Below are positions 63,309-64,000 of a stretch of 64,000 nucleotides of DNA, one piece after another; position 1 is the first letter of the stretch; every line of letters starts with the position of its first letter. Source of the DNA: Fervidobacterium sp. (GTDB lineage: Bacteria > Thermotogota > Thermotogae > Thermotogales > Fervidobacteriaceae); the NCBI GenBank assembly GCA_026419195.1, contig JANZZV010000001.1:1-64000 (forward strand), in the 5' to 3' direction. The notes under the pieces were generated by a model, which made no database searches, was not told the DNA's origin, and was given only the letters and a program-made list of their open reading frames with translations. Both the position numbers and the translations under genes were made by a program.

Positions 63309-64000
63309 TTATTGCAAAGAGAGTTCTCTGACTATGCTTTGCGAGATGTTGTAGATATCCCCTGCTCCTACAAATATATAAACGCTGTTGTTATCGTAAC
63401 TAAGTTCTCTTAGATCTTCAAGTTTTTCGACAAAATTTGCTTTTGAGATTTGCTGAATTATTTTCTTTGCACTAACACCATTCTTTGTTTCAAATGCTCC
63501 ATAGACTTCTGTTATATAAATCTCATCGGCTCTTTCCAAAATAGATTTAAACTTCTCGGCTTCTCTTTTAAACCGTGTATATCTGTGAGGTTGGAATATA
63601 AGTACTATTTTCCTATCTGGATAAACTTCTCTTGCTGTTTTCAAAAGTACATCGATTTCGTCAGCTGTGTGAGCATAATCATCAACTATTGTAAGTTTTT
63701 TGACAGGATCGTCATAACTGACGTTAAACCTTCTACCAGGCAGTTGGAAATCTTCAAAAGAATCAAGAACAGCTTGTAAGTCGTACCCTATGCTCGAAAG
63801 TAAAGATATAACAGCCAAAGCGTTTAGTGCGTTGTGGTAGCCAGGAACAGGTAAGAAAAATTTCTTTTCTCCCCATGGTGTTAAAATAGTAACGGTTTGG
63901 TAGAATCCTTCTTGTTTTCTTTCTACAAGTTTAAAATCTCCTGAATAAACACCAAATGTGGTATGTCCATGGAATTTTTTCTCATCAGCGAACGTAACAA
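63309..64000 (-). CDS. murC: UDP-N-acetylmuramate-L-alanine ligase (N-terminal part beyond window)
   Basis: About 230 codons of the C-terminal half are visible; the gene continues past the right edge. The central-domain signature PVPGYHNALNALAVISLL (around 63800-63850) and the Mur ligase C-terminal domain (VDDYAHTADEIDVLLKTARE, IFQPHRYTRFKREAEKF, ITEVYGAFE, FVGAGDIYNISQSI) identify MurC. It adds L-alanine to UDP-MurNAc with ATP in peptidoglycan synthesis. The internal ATG at 63818 is not the start. Confidence 0.94.
   Translation of the reverse strand, partial: VTFADEKKFHGHTTFGVYSGDFKLVERKQEGFYQTVTILTPWGEKKFFLPVPGYHNALNALAVISLLSSIGYDLQAVLDSFEDFQLPGRRFNVSYDDPVKKLTIVDDYAHTADEIDVLLKTAREVYPDRKIVLIFQPHRYTRFKREAEKFKSILERADEIYITEVYGAFETKNGVSAKKIIQQISKANFVEKLEDLRELSYDNNSVYIFVGAGDIYNISQSIVRELSLQ

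Noticed and set aside
63309-63818. A short stand-alone MurC-like protein
   Set aside because: The frame continues upstream to the window edge with the MurC central-domain motif, so the internal ATG is not the start.
1-64000. tRNA, rRNA, CRISPR repeats, insertion sequences
   Set aside because: I looked for T-loop strings, regularly spaced repeats, transposase motifs and terminal inverted repeats on both strands and found none convincing.

Overview
The window looks like a chromosome segment of a thermophilic Thermotogales bacterium, most likely Fervidobacterium or a close relative. The evidence is low GC, strong GGAGG-type ribosome sites with many TTG/GTG starts, long same-strand operons of carbohydrate genes, a two-fold protein disulfide oxidoreductase with a thioredoxin reductase, and dnaN sitting in an unrelated operon. 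The genus is inferred from gene content only. I saw no tRNA, rRNA, CRISPR array or insertion sequence.

Region 1 (1-7637, minus strand) is a six-gene operon: sugar-binding protein, secreted GH85 endo-beta-N-acetylglucosaminidase, two CUT1 permeases, a GntR/LacI-type regulator and a GH130 mannoside phosphorylase cut by the window edge. Together they suggest N-glycan use: release outside the cell, uptake, then phosphorolysis of a beta-mannoside. A tandem palindrome upstream is a candidate operator.

Region 2 (7883-13931, minus strand) is a thiol-redox block (OsmC, CcdA, a secreted thioredoxin-like protein, glutaredoxin, TrxB, protein disulfide oxidoreductase), followed by an esterase and a lipoprotein. 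Next come a gene-poor stretch and a broken AAA-ATPase-like/PD-(D/E)XK family gene (14454-15213, plus strand).

Region 3 (15323-37740) is the standout. Twelve consecutive minus-strand genes (34274 down to 15323) encode a GH35 enzyme, a GH94 phosphorylase, two solute-binding proteins (one a 939-residue multidomain form), two CUT1 permease pairs, an NHL-propeller/YIP1 membrane protein, a DUF5696-type membrane-anchored protein, and two PF10091 (GH144-like) glucanases, one secreted and one cytoplasmic. A LacI regulator lies upstream, with a second GH35 gene divergent from it. Perfect and near-perfect LacI palindromes lie in front of the operon and in the lacI/GH35 divergent region. I infer a beta-1,2-glucan (or related beta-glucan) import and degradation system whose NHL-YIP1 and DUF5696 parts have no established job.

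Region 4 (37764-46531) has pgeF (minus) and then a plus-strand housekeeping operon: acetyltransferase, yqeH, pduL, a ThiS/MoaD-like protein, an HD-GYP protein, dnaN, a pilin-like protein, an ABC ATPase, a second acetyltransferase and a membrane zinc peptidase. Region 5 (46634-53734, minus) has a 7TM-type chemoreceptor, dnaK under a CIRCE element, galM and pepF. Region 6 (53845-64000) has panB (plus) convergent with a long minus-strand operon: murC (partial), smc, a PAS-GAF protein, fliJ, a DUF218 protein, rhomboid protease, asparaginase and an AI-2E family permease.
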